The translations under genes and the position numbers were made by a program. Source: Jannaschia formosa (GTDB lineage Bacteria; Pseudomonadota; Alphaproteobacteria; Rhodobacterales; Rhodobacteraceae). From it: DNA of 44,540 bases. This document shows, one piece after another, positions 24,913 to 33,230 of the stretch (its first letter is position 1; every line of letters starts with the position of its first letter). The stretch lies in the NCBI RefSeq assembly GCF_003340555.1, contig NZ_QPLJ01000028.1:1-44540 (forward strand), written 5' to 3'. The notes beneath the pieces were generated by a model. The model saw only the letters and a program-made list of their open reading frames with translations. It made no database searches and was not told the origin of the DNA.

Positions 24913-25377
24913 TCAATCCGACTTCCCAATCGCATGAGCGTAGCTGGCTCGGAGTACATGCCTGACGACCGCCGCTTCCTGCTCGTCGCGGGGCGCATAG
25001 ACGAGGATTTCGTTGATGCCCCGGTGCTTCCACGGATGAGCTTCGCCCCAGCCCTTGGCCAGCACTTCCGCCTCGTCCCTGGGCGAAAGAGTCAGGTGCA
25101 GGCTGCCGTCCTCGTGAAGGTGCGCGAACTCGCGCGAGCCTGGAGGTGGCATGAACGCTCCTGGCGCTACGGCCCAAGCTTCGTCCAGCCACAGCGCCCG
25201 CGAGCTTGGCACCGAGATCCGCGTCGCCTCCTCCCTCACGCCAGGAAGCGCTCCCGAGAAGGCCCAGGCGGCCATCGCCTCGCGGATCGCCACGGGGCTC
25301 GTCTGGCTATGCTGGAGGTGCGGCGGCTCGGCACCGGTGACGGGTCTCTTGCCGGAGCGCGGTTCGAGTTGGAGCAT
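24913..25377 (-). CDS. DUF5519/luciferase-domain-like small protein
   Basis: 154 residues. The C-terminal half 'PGSREFAHLHEDGSLHL' and 'WGEAHPWKHRGINEILVYAP' matches the DUF5519 ('luciferase domain-containing') pattern known from memory: REFAHxHxDGSxHL then W-HPW. His residues in both motifs may be a binding or catalytic site. Despite the name, no light-emitting function is established. It lies 49 bp after the FAD monooxygenase stop in the same direction. Confidence 0.75.
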   Translation of the reverse strand: MLQLEPRSGKRPVTGAEPPHLQHSQTSPVAIREAMAAWAFSGALPGVREEATRISVPSSRALWLDEAWAVAPGAFMPPPGSREFAHLHEDGSLHLTLSPRDEAEVLAKGWGEAHPWKHRGINEILVYAPRDEQEAAVVRHVLRASYAHAIGKSD

Positions 25378-25426
25378 CAGAGCTCTCCTGTCTTGAAGGT
25401 TGCCGGGTTCAGATCGTCAGCCCCGC

Positions 25427-26623
25427 TCAAGCGGCGTCCAACATCGAGAGCCTGCGGGCGACGAGGCGCTCGATCCCGGCGGCGCGCGCGAGTCCTAGGC
25501 CCGAGAAGGCCAAGCCACGAAGCCAGGCGGGCGCTGTCTCCATGGTCTCCAGCGCGTCGGTAAGACCGCGCACGTTCTGATCAAAGGACGTGATCCGCTG
25601 CGCCTCATAGTCCCGCAGAAGCCGGCCCGCCTCGGCTGGCTGCGCCAGCGCCATGGCCAAGGTTTGGGCGAGGGCCTCGGCGTCAGCAAGGCCTGCGTTG
25701 AGCCCCTGCCCGCCGGCCGGGCTGTTGAGGTGCGCAGCGTCGCCGGCCAGCACGACGCGGCCGTCGACATAGCGCGGGGAGCGGCGCTCGTGCTTGCGAT
25801 ACGCGGCTGTCCAGAGTGTGTCGCGCCAAGCGCCTGGTCCGAACAGGCTCTCGGTCAGCCGCTTTGCCCGCCCTGGCAACTCCGCGTCCGTGACGGTGTC
25901 GGGCACGGCCGACTCGATGATGCGCCAGGTGTCGTCGGCAAAGCGGATCGCGATCGTGAAGGAGGACGCCTTCGGGTCGGCCAGCCAGCCTTCGGCCAAG
26001 CCGCGCTCCAGCGCGACGCGCACGTCGGCCAGCACGGCCCGCGTCGGGTAGGTCTTGCCTTCCAGCGTCCAGCCCAAGGCGCCACGCACGGCCGAATGTG
26101 CGCCATCGCAGCCCACGAGATACTCGGCCTCGACCATCTGACCTCCCGCTAGCACGCGCAGACTCTCCCCGCCCTGCTCGAAGGCCTCGAACGGCGTGCT
26201 GAACTCTACCTGGACGAGGCCCGTCGCGCGCACCGCGTCCAAGAGGATCTTCTCCGTCCGGTCCTGCGCCAGTGCCAGTGCGAACGGCGTGGACGTGCGG
26301 GAGGCCGGTGGGGCGAAGTCGAAGGTGAAGAGCGGCCTGCGGTCGCCTGCACGCAGGATGCGGATGGCGTCGTTTCGTTGCCCCTGCGCCAGAAGGGCCG
26401 GCATCAGGCCGAGCTGGTCAAGGAACTGGAGGCTGCGGGGCACCATCAGGGTCGCGCGCGAGTGGGGGTCAAGAACGGCCTTCCGTTCCAGCACGAGTGA
26501 GCGCACGTCGGCGCGTGCCAGAGCCAAGGCCAGCGTCAGCCCCACGGGGCCCGCCCCTGCGATCACGACGGGGGCGGTCGAGGGAAAGTCGCCGGTGGAG
26601 CCTGGGCGGAGTGCCGAGGTCAT
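25427..26623 (-). CDS. FAD-dependent aromatic-ring monooxygenase
   Basis: 398 residues from ATG 26623. The FAD Rossmann motif is 'VVIAGAGPVGLTLALALA' (GxGxxG at 23-28). 'EYLVGCDGAHSAVR' is the DG motif and 'RVVLAGDAAHLNSPAGGQGL' the GD motif, together the class A flavoprotein hydroxylase signature (UbiH/PheA-like). It would use NAD(P)H and O2 to hydroxylate an aromatic or polyketide-type substrate. The 4-bp overlap with the preceding ABM-like gene (26620-26623) and the divergent TetR gene point to an inducible detoxification or catabolic operon. Confidence 0.88.
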   Translation of the reverse strand: MTSALRPGSTGDFPSTAPVVIAGAGPVGLTLALALARADVRSLVLERKAVLDPHSRATLMVPRSLQFLDQLGLMPALLAQGQRNDAIRILRAGDRRPLFTFDFAPPASRTSTPFALALAQDRTEKILLDAVRATGLVQVEFSTPFEAFEQGGESLRVLAGGQMVEAEYLVGCDGAHSAVRGALGWTLEGKTYPTRAVLADVRVALERGLAEGWLADPKASSFTIAIRFADDTWRIIESAVPDTVTDAELPGRAKRLTESLFGPGAWRDTLWTAAYRKHERRSPRYVDGRVVLAGDAAHLNSPAGGQGLNAGLADAEALAQTLAMALAQPAEAGRLLRDYEAQRITSFDQNVRGLTDALETMETAPAWLRGLAFSGLGLARAAGIERLVARRLSMLDAA

Positions 26624-27246
26624 GAGCGTTCTCCTTGGAAGGCTACGAGGTCGTAGGCGTGGTAGTCCGTCCGGATCAGCCCGGCGGTCATGCGGGCCGC
26701 CGCTTCGTTGATCGCGTCGGTGCTGTCGACCGGGTGGCCTGTCGTCGCCGTGAAGGCCGCTGTGAAGTCGGCCACCGTCCGCCAGCGGGCGTAGGTGGCA
26801 ATCCGACCCACACCCAAGCCGCGCATCACAGTTGTCGATACGCAACCCGGCTGACGGTTGAAGCCCTCGCCGTTGCGGGCGTTGAAGAGCGACACGGGAC
26901 GTACGAGCGGGCGCCAGACGGGGAAGGTGTCGATCACGATAACGCCCGCCTCCGGGTCGTCGACGGGAGTAGGCTTACGCCCGCCGGTGGCGACCCAGGC
27001 GAAGAGACCCACCCCAGGCTCTCGTGCATCCGGGTCCTGGCGGAATGCGTCGGCGCTGTTCCAAGCCTCCACGGTGACGACCCGCATGCGATCATGAGCG
27101 AGGTGAACGGCCCAGGCGCGAAGGCCTGGCGCTCTGGTGGCTCGGCGCAGAACCGCGGCTTCTTCTGCCGCTGCCACAGCTTGAGCGGCAGCGGGCTCGA
27201 CACGCCGCTCGCGAAAGGCGTGCGGCCGATGACGGTCGAACAGCAT
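26620..27246 (-). CDS. ABM-like (dimeric alpha/beta barrel) protein
   Basis: 208 residues. Two halves each resemble a ferredoxin-like ABM module: 'APGLRAWAVHLAHDRMRVVTVEAW' (split) and 'PGCVSTTVMRGLGVGRIATY' followed by 'ARWRTVADFTAAF'. The 'FNRQPGC'…'YARW' stretch is the usual ABM pattern. Such proteins often assist monooxygenases. It is the first gene of the operon divergent from the TetR regulator at 27321. Catalysis is not certain; an accessory role is equally likely. Confidence 0.65.
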   Translation of the reverse strand: MLFDRHRPHAFRERRVEPAAAQAVAAAEEAAVLRRATRAPGLRAWAVHLAHDRMRVVTVEAWNSADAFRQDPDAREPGVGLFAWVATGGRKPTPVDDPEAGVIVIDTFPVWRPLVRPVSLFNARNGEGFNRQPGCVSTTVMRGLGVGRIATYARWRTVADFTAAFTATTGHPVDSTDAINEAAARMTAGLIRTDYHAYDLVAFQGERS

Positions 27247-27304
27247 GAGGACCTCGCTTGCCCCAATCGGGGATGTCGGCTATCTTGGTACAGACGTATA
27301 AAAA

Positions 27305-27318
27305 GATACGGTCGTATC
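27305..27318. promoter_or_regulatory. Probable operator of the TetR/CecR-like regulator
   Basis: GATACGGTCGTATC is a palindrome with perfect 6-bp arms, two bases before the tetR ATG. A related half-site GACGTATA lies a few bases upstream, so the pair may control both divergent units. Confidence 0.6.
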
Positions 27319-27320
27319 AA

Positions 27321-27992
27321 ATGTCAAGAGCGACGTTGCCGAAGAATGACGAGGGCGGGGCGAAGGCAAGCAACCGTCGGGGTGAGGAGACGCGCGCGCG
27401 CATGGTCGCCGTCGCGCTCGAGCTGTTCGGACAGCGAGGTTACGAGGGCGTCGGGGCGCGCGAGTTGACTGAGGCCGCCGGCGTGCCGTTGGGGGCTCTT
27501 CCCTACCACTTCGGCACCAAGGAGGCGCTCTATCGCGCCGCGCTGGAGCAGGTCCGTGATCGCCTGGCGCAGGCGCTCGCTCCGGCGGCAGCCGAGGCCG
27601 CCGAAGCGCTCAAGGGCCCGCCCGAAGCAGCTGATCAGGCACTACGGGTATTTCAGGGAGCGCTGTTCGATGCTCTTGCCACCACTCCGGAGGCGGAAGC
27701 CTGGGCCAAGCTCCTCCTTAGGGAGCATCTCGACCCGAGTCCGGCGTTTGACCTGGTCTATGAGGACGCTGCGCGAGGCGCGGTCGAGCTCATGGCCGCT
27801 CTCCTCGCCCATGCCTCAGGACGCATCGCGAACGATCCTGACGTGCTGCTGGAAGCCTTCGCCCGAATGGGTGAGGTGCTGACCTTTCGCATCTTGCAGG
27901 CGGCTGTCGTGCGGCGCCTCGGCTGGACGGCGCTGGGGCCGGACGAGGCCGCGCAAGTGCGCTTGGCCGTGTTCAAGCTGAAAGCGAGCTAG
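27321..27992 (+). CDS. TetR-family (CecR-like) regulator
   Basis: 223 residues from ATG 27321. Residues 22-70 form the helix-turn-helix: 'RARMVAVALELFGQRGYEGV' and 'ELTEAAGVPLGALPYHFGTK'. The C-terminal domain with 'AWAKLLLREHLDPSPAFD' matches the DUF1956/CecR (YbiH) group. A palindrome overlies its start region. It faces the ABM/FAD-monooxygenase operon, whose expression it probably represses until a ligand binds. In E. coli CecR controls genes for antibiotic sensitivity, which is suggestive only. Confidence 0.85.
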   Translation: MSRATLPKNDEGGAKASNRRGEETRARMVAVALELFGQRGYEGVGARELTEAAGVPLGALPYHFGTKEALYRAALEQVRDRLAQALAPAAAEAAEALKGPPEAADQALRVFQGALFDALATTPEAEAWAKLLLREHLDPSPAFDLVYEDAARGAVELMAALLAHASGRIANDPDVLLEAFARMGEVLTFRILQAAVVRRLGWTALGPDEAAQVRLAVFKLKAS

Positions 27993-28052
27993 GATCGGTG
28001 CGTATTCCTGAATGACGCACGTCCACAGGGGCTATCCGCAGATGCGCCGCCT

Positions 28053-28765
28053 TCAGGTCTCCGCAAGATCCCCAATGTTCTCATCGAAGAGGTTGATGAA
28101 GTCTCCAACCGCCTGAAGAACCCGGGCCACGACCTTCTTCCGCTCCAGAATGCCTGGCGGCTTGATCATGGCATCCACGATCTCTTGGCCGAGTGGTGGC
28201 TTCCCTGTGAAGTGCATGCGACGCATCACGCCGTCCAGGCGCTCTTCGTCTACGCCTTCCTGGGCGCAGAGCTCGGCGAAGGCGTGGGCTCTGGCTTCGT
28301 CCCAGTAGATGGCGAATGCGGTAGCGATGTCGTCCTCGCGCCCAAGGCCAGGGAGACGGTCGCGCATGAACCCTTCGATCAGAGGCCGCTTCAGCCGCAG
28401 CTGCATCTGATCCCGCAGAAGATCGTTGATGCGCTGAGCTGTGGCCTTCGCCTTCCGGGATTCTGCCCCTTCTGCATGAACGGCGACGTTCAGGGCGGCG
28501 ATTAGGGCCACGATGTAGGCCACGTTGATCTCGTCTCGCCTCAGGAGCTCCAGCTCAAAATCGAGGTCGACGAGAGGGCTGTCCTCCTCGTCGTCGACCT
28601 TCTTGCTCCGGATGGTCTCCAGGTCGAGATACTTGCTCTTGAAACCCTCGAAGTCCTGCTCGGACAGCGGCAAGGTCGCAGGGTCGAATTCCGAGTAGCT
28701 GGCCAAGATGTTGCGCAGTCGCAGAACCTCACGGAACGCCTTCCCGATCTGCCGGGCGTCTGGGC
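28053..28765 (-). pseudogene. hsdR: C-terminal remnant of type I restriction subunit HsdR
   Basis: The frame reads 'ARQIGKAFREVLRLRNILAS', then 'FDPATLPLSEQDFEGFKSKY', typical of the helical C-terminal domain of HsdR that binds the methylase. It runs to its own stop at 28053 ('GDFINLFDENIGDLAET'). Homology starts abruptly near 28765 next to a broken IS5-type element, so about four-fifths of the protein, including nuclease and helicase domains, is gone. No hsdM or hsdS remains in the window. A TTG at 28706 could start a 217-residue fragment, but it would have no restriction activity. Confidence 0.78.
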
Positions 28766-28821
28766 AGCTTGATTGCGCAGTTTGCCCTGCCGGCCGAGGC
28801 GCCTGAGCGGCCCTGTCGCCG

Positions 28822-30148
28822 TCACCCTGCGAGCAGCCGAGGCAGCCTTGCGAGGTTGTTGGCGGCCATTGTCAGGATGAAGCGGGATCGGACGCGTTCG
28901 AGGCCGCGGTAGACGGTTTGCGCCATGCCTCCGACGGCCTTGGCCCATCCGAAGGGCTCCTCGATCCGTTTGCGATGCTTCTGCGACAGCGCATAGCCCG
29001 CATGCCGGGTGGTGCGCCCGTCGATGGCCGAGTGCCGGGCCTTCTGCGCCACGTGTGGGGTGACGCAGGCCTGGCGGAGGTCGCGCACGAAGTCGGCGCT
29101 GTCGTAGCCCTTGTCGGCGCCAAGCGTCAGCCGCCGCGTCGAGCCTGGGCAGTGATCGTGGATCATACCGAGCGCGGCGCGCCGCTCGGCATGGCCGTCG
29201 GCCCGTGTCAGGTCGGCCTGCACGACCAGGCCCGACCGGTTCTCCATCAAGGCATGCCCCATGAAGCACAGCACGGCCCCCGTGCCGGCCGACTTGCGGT
29301 AGAGCCGGGCATCCGGGTCGGTCGTAGACGCGTGCGTGGCGTTCGAGCGCTTCTGCCCCCGGAAGTCGACCTCGGCGTTGCGGCTGGAGCGGCGGGTCTG
29401 GAGCATCGGATCGGTCTCGGGCTTGGCAGGGGCTTTGTCGGCATCGGCGGGGGCGGTATCCAGCGGCGGTCCGCCTGAACTACCGTCGCCGCCCGGCGGC
29501 TCGTTCCCGGACCGGGGCTGGAAGCTTTTCATCGACGCCCACGCCTTCACCAGCGTGCCATCCACCGAGAAGTGCTCGTCGGACAGCAAGGGCGCCACCT
29601 CGCGATGCGCCAGGATCGCCGCCATGACCTTCCGCGACATCTCCGTCGTCAGCAGCCGGTCGCGGTTCTTCGTGAACACCGTCGGCCTTCGCCCCGGGGC
29701 TCCGCCCGTTCAGGGTTGAATTGATCCGCAGGATCAATTCCCAGACGCCCTTCACCCCACACCGGGTCGTCAATGCCCAGCCCCACGAACCAGCGGAACA
29801 GCAGGTTGTAGTCCATCTGCTCCATCAGCTGTCGCTCGGACCGGACCGAGTAGAGCAGCTGCAACAGGCTCGCCCGGATCAGCCGCTCCGGCGGGATCGA
29901 GGAGCGGCCATGCGCGGCGTAGGGACCTGCGAACTCGCCGCCCAAACTCGCCAGCGCATCGTTCACCCCCCGCCTGATCGTGCGCAACGGATGCCGCGGC
30001 GGGACGCGCTCCTCCAGGTCAACGTAGCTGAACAGCGTTCCCCTCGTCCGATCCATCCCGCGCATTCCAGCCCCCGCCGTGAACCACAGCGAAAGTGAAT
30101 CATGTCCCGAAAAGCACGTCGAGGGCGGGGTTTTTCAGCAGCCTGCTA
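28822..30148 (-). mobile_element. IS5-family element with a disrupted transposase
   Basis: The transposase starts at ATG 30065 ('LFSYVDLEERVPPRHPL', 'YSVRSERQLMEQMDYNLLFR', 'DDPVW') and continues after an interruption with 'VFTKNRDRLL', 'FSVDGTLVKAWASMKSF', 'VDFRGQKRSN', 'LGADKGYDS' and 'RIEEPFGWAK', to a stop at 28822. A 77-bp stretch (29680-29756) holding a perfect GAATTGATCC/GGATCAATTC hairpin separates the two halves where only about nine bases belong, and shifts the frame. One terminal repeat (TTTTTCAGCAGCCTGCTA) is seen at 30131-30148. The matching end is missing on the hsdR side. The element sits inside an IS1380 gene. Confidence 0.82.
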
Positions 30149-30151
30149 AAC

Positions 30152-30363
30152 ACAACCAGCCGGTGAACGGTGTTCTTGCCGCGACGGGTGTCGCGCAGCG
30201 CCGCTGACGCAAGATCGGACAGCCCGAGCGCAGCGTCGAGCTCTCGCATCACCAGAAGACTGCCGTCTGAACTGATCTGGGCGCTCCGGAACTCCAGCCG
30301 CACCCGGCGGTGGAATTCGACCCGATCACCCCGATCAGAACCCGCACCCTCTGGGTAATCCAT
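30152..30363 (-). pseudogene. IS1380-family transposase N-terminal fragment
   Basis: Starts 'MDYPEGAGSDRGDRVEFH', then 'VRLEFRSAQISSDGSLLVMR', 'LGLSDLASAALRDTRRG' and 'NTVHRL', the N-terminus of one IS1380 branch. Homology stops where the IS5-type terminal repeat begins at 30148. The rest of the gene (DDE core) is absent. Confidence 0.75.
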
Positions 30364-30729
30364 GGAACCCGCCCCTCCCAGCCGTCAACACCATGACCTT
30401 TATAGGAAATACCGAAGTCAGGGCGGACAGATCAAGGACCCACTTGGGGAATGCGGGTCGAAATGGCTTTCGCCGTGGCGACTCTGTCGTGACATTCCTA
30501 CTCCGGACTTGTTTGCTTGCGGGACATGGCGGCCCACCCTATGCGACCCCACGAGAGGCTTAATCACCTGCCTCGATACGCCGCCTTCTCAGGCCCGATC
30601 ACCCATTTCCCGGCATAGCTCACCCCTGGAAAAGTTGGAGCGCAATCGGACTGGGAGGTCCTTTCCAAAGGAAGCCTTCTAACTAAAGATCAGCGACCGC
30701 GTCCCCGTGGCAATGCTGATCCTCGCTCA
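30364..30729. other. Gene-free stretch
   Basis: Contains a plus-strand frame of 106 codons without a ribosome-binding site or recognisable content. It probably includes the left end of the lost IS1380 element. No promoter can be assigned. Confidence 0.4.
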
Positions 30730-31419
30730 TTATGCAGTCATTCTCTCGTTCGGAACTGCTCGCACGGGCTTCCTGCTCAGCGGATCATCCGGCCAAAGGA
30801 TCCGAATATTCAACTTCACGAAATCGACAAGAACCTCCTTCTCCGTCCGGTAGTCCGTGTAGTAGAGGACGTCATTCCGTGTGATCTGCATTTCGTGTAC
30901 ACCGTCGCTTGAGCCGTACCAAGCCCGGTGACCTTCATCGGCTTCGACGGCGACCTCCTGATCCAGCGTCCAGGAAATCCCGAGCCTGTCGCCGCCCCGA
31001 TAAACCGTGAACGTATCGGAATGGATCGGCGGAAGGCCAAGCCCCTTCTCGTTGCGGATCTGCCTCAGCATGTCCAGCAATCGTCTCACCGAGATCGCGC
31101 GATTGAAATGCTGTTGGGTCAGGCCAACGTCCAGGGCTGCCTGCCAAGCGCCGATCGGCGCGCCCATTTCGTAAAGCCACGCTGCCCACGAAAGACGCTG
31201 ATAGTCATGAAGCCGGACACAAAGCGCCGCCGATTCGTCGTAATCACCATTCAGCGCAGCGGCGATCCTTGCTTCGCCTACACGAAGATGAAATCGAGGT
31301 TGATGACCTTTCAAGAGCCTGGCGACCTCTGCGGCTTCGAGGTCGTCCAACGCTTTGACAAGGTCCTCCGCATTCGGGTCGAGCTTAGGCATCAGGGTTG
31401 TGTCGATCAAGGGCATCAT
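30730..31419 (-). CDS. Unknown protein with ADP-ribosyltransferase-like motifs
   Basis: 229 residues (ATG 31419, or the internal Met at residue 10). Residues 15-125 are helical and lack recognisable domains. Residues 136-200 contain 'TFTVYRGGD' (R141), 'GISWTLDQEVA' (S149-W-T151) and, about 40 residues on, 'DYRTEKEVLVDF' (E193-x-E195). This R…S-x-T…E-x-E order is that of the R-S-E class of mono-ADP-ribosyltransferases, and a group of prokaryotic proteins with 'YRG…G-SWT-D…E-EV-VD' is predicted to have that fold. No partner antitoxin is evident next to it. A non-enzymatic or different fold is possible. Confidence 0.55.
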   Translation of the reverse strand: MMPLIDTTLMPKLDPNAEDLVKALDDLEAAEVARLLKGHQPRFHLRVGEARIAAALNGDYDESAALCVRLHDYQRLSWAAWLYEMGAPIGAWQAALDVGLTQQHFNRAISVRRLLDMLRQIRNEKGLGLPPIHSDTFTVYRGGDRLGISWTLDQEVAVEADEGHRAWYGSSDGVHEMQITRNDVLYYTDYRTEKEVLVDFVKLNIRILWPDDPLSRKPVRAVPNERMTA

Positions 31420-31507
31420 TTTTCGGGGCTCCAGGGCAGTGCAAGAAGCCAGCTATATTCGATTCTTGGGCTCGCAAGATGCTTCTTGCGCCCGACCGTG
31501 GCGCTAG

Positions 31508-31529
31508 CTGTTGATCGGCTCCGAACTGT
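31508..31529 (+). repeat. 22-bp repeat, copy 2
   Basis: Exact match to 15255-15276, in the same orientation but with unrelated flanks. It overlaps the start of an open frame of unknown origin (31511). Confidence 0.7.
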
Positions 31530-31774
31530 TCCTCGACCCCTACTGGGTCGTAGCGAAGCAGCAAGTGCGCGAACGCTTCGCCAGCGCGGAATCGCAGAGC
31601 TTCATCTCGATCGCCGAGATCATGCGCCACCTGGACCAGGACCTTCTTCGCCGCGACCAGATACGCGCCACGATGTTCGATGCGCTTGAGGCATCGAAAG
31701 GAATGGGTGAGCGCAGCCGTTTGTCCGATCGGGTGGCCGTAGCATTTGTGTCGCCGGGCCGCCGACTGAACTGA
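31511..31774 (+). other. Possible coding fragment of unknown origin
   Basis: The plus frame reads 'LFLDPYWVVAKQQVRERF' and 'SIAEIMRHLDQDLL' with high GC3 up to about residue 60, then loses coding character. No family recognised. The 22-bp repeat is part of its 5' end, so it may be IS-derived debris. Confidence 0.25.
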
Positions 31775-32108
31775 CGTGGGCCATCTCCCGTGGTTGGATC
31801 ATCCGTGGCACAGACCAGCGTCCACGGCGTCAACCTGAGGGTGCGTGCCGACGGCGTCTAGACCGACGCCTTCAGCATTTTTCCATCGTCCTGTGCAGAC
31901 CATGGCTGACTGCGATGCCGAGTGCGTCAACGTCAGCGTCGTGGCTCAAGCTCTCGCCATCCATGCACCGGGCGCAGTTCATCCATGATCACCGAGAAGC
32001 TGAATCGCAAGCAACTTTCCGCTCAAAGGGGATGTACCCCATCGGCTTGCCCGATGGACCCCGCCTCGAGACAGACCTATCGACGAAATCTCAAAAAAGG
32101 AGACGAAG
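31775..32108. other. Gene-free stretch upstream of the AT-richer gene
   Basis: About 330 bp with lower GC than the surroundings and no convincing gene. Presumably the leader of the gene at 32109. No terminator or clear promoter hexamers were identified. Confidence 0.4.
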
Positions 32109-32537
32109 ATGCAATTCAGTGTTGTTCGTATAATCGAGTCGAGGAAGTTTGTGGGTTTGTTCGCGGCGGAAATTGAAGACGATCTTGCCCTGTTGGTTGA
32201 TGAATGCTGCGCGCCGTATCGCTGTGAGTATGCACCAATGCCATCTGGCGGCATGATGGCAGTCTGGCCAGAAGTTCCTGTAATTCCTTTCCCCTTCCCA
32301 CCAGAGGAGCAGATGTGCTTGAGTGATTTTTTGCCGAAGTATAGTATAACTGGCGACGTCAGGGACGCTCTCTGTGACAAGAACCTGGAATCGAATCGGC
32401 TTGATCCAGACTGTCTGCTCGTCGGATCAATGATCGATTACGTAATTGAAAATGCGGGCCTTGAACGACTGAATCAGCTCATCAAGAAAGGCGTCTTCGT
32501 GGACCCGGAGGGTCCGCACATATCAACATTGGTCTAA
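32109..32537 (+). CDS. AT-richer orphan gene of unknown function
   Basis: 142 residues, ATG 32109 with a clear AAAAAAGGAGAC upstream. Codons are distinctly less GC3-biased than its neighbours (ATT, GTT, TTT and AAT common). The protein is acidic with a Cys pair 'DECCAPYRCEY' and several aromatic residues, no signal peptide and no membrane segment. It resembles small cytoplasmic accessory proteins, possibly an immunity-type protein, but I do not recognise it. The composition suggests recent horizontal acquisition. Confidence 0.6.
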   Translation: MQFSVVRIIESRKFVGLFAAEIEDDLALLVDECCAPYRCEYAPMPSGGMMAVWPEVPVIPFPFPPEEQMCLSDFLPKYSITGDVRDALCDKNLESNRLDPDCLLVGSMIDYVIENAGLERLNQLIKKGVFVDPEGPHISTLV

Positions 32538-32606
32538 TGTTCAGCCGCATTTTGTCTGCTGATCTGGCGAGGTCTGAAACATAGACGCCGCCAGAAAAGG
32601 CTCGGT

Positions 32607-33230
32607 TCATTCCACGCTGACTTTGGCCTTGATGAGTTCGACAAGAACATCGGGATCGTAAGTCAAGTCGACCGGCCGCAGATCGTCGCTGGGACCGATC
32701 AGCAACGAAGGATATGATTCAAGCCCCAGCGCGCGGGTCGCTGCGAACTCCCGCGACAGGGCGTCACTGATCTGCGTCGGTGCGGGGAGCATGACATCGA
32801 GCTTGATGTCCAATTGCCGCATGATCCCGGCATAGGTCGCCGGATCGTTGAGGTCTGACCCATCGCGGAAATGCGCGATCTGGATCGCTTCAGCCACATC
32901 AGGCACACGGTCAGGGGCCGCTTTCCGGACCTGCAAGATGACATCGCAGGGCGGAACGGAGCTCGAAATAATCGTCGGGTCGGCAAGGATCTTCGTCTTG
33001 AACGCCTCACCCAGCGCCACCCCTGTCACCGCCTCCAGCCGGGCAGACGCCCTTGTGATGTAATCGGCAGCTTCGCTATACGGGCCGATGCGCTCGCCGA
33101 TCAGGAGCCCGCCCATCGCTATGTCGATCTGCAACGCGGGCATGGCCGCCCGCAAGGCGCGCAGCGCGGGGGCAAAGCCGTAGCACCAGCCGCAGAGCGG
33201 GTCGAAGGCATAGATCAGCCGCGCGCTCAT
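32607..33230 (-). CDS. DsbA-family (FrnE-like) oxidoreductase
   Basis: 207 residues. 'FDPLCGWCYGFAP' contains C13-G-W-C16, the thioredoxin-fold active site of the DsbA/FrnE branch, and 'LESYPSLLIG' supplies the cis-Pro loop. No signal peptide, so it is cytoplasmic like FrnE. It overlaps the NmrA-like gene by 4 bp (ATGA 33227-33230). A role in oxidative or electrophile stress is plausible given the adjacent redox-type regulator. Confidence 0.85.
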   Translation of the reverse strand: MSARLIYAFDPLCGWCYGFAPALRALRAAMPALQIDIAMGGLLIGERIGPYSEAADYITRASARLEAVTGVALGEAFKTKILADPTIISSSVPPCDVILQVRKAAPDRVPDVAEAIQIAHFRDGSDLNDPATYAGIMRQLDIKLDVMLPAPTQISDALSREFAATRALGLESYPSLLIGPSDDLRPVDLTYDPDVLVELIKAKVSVE

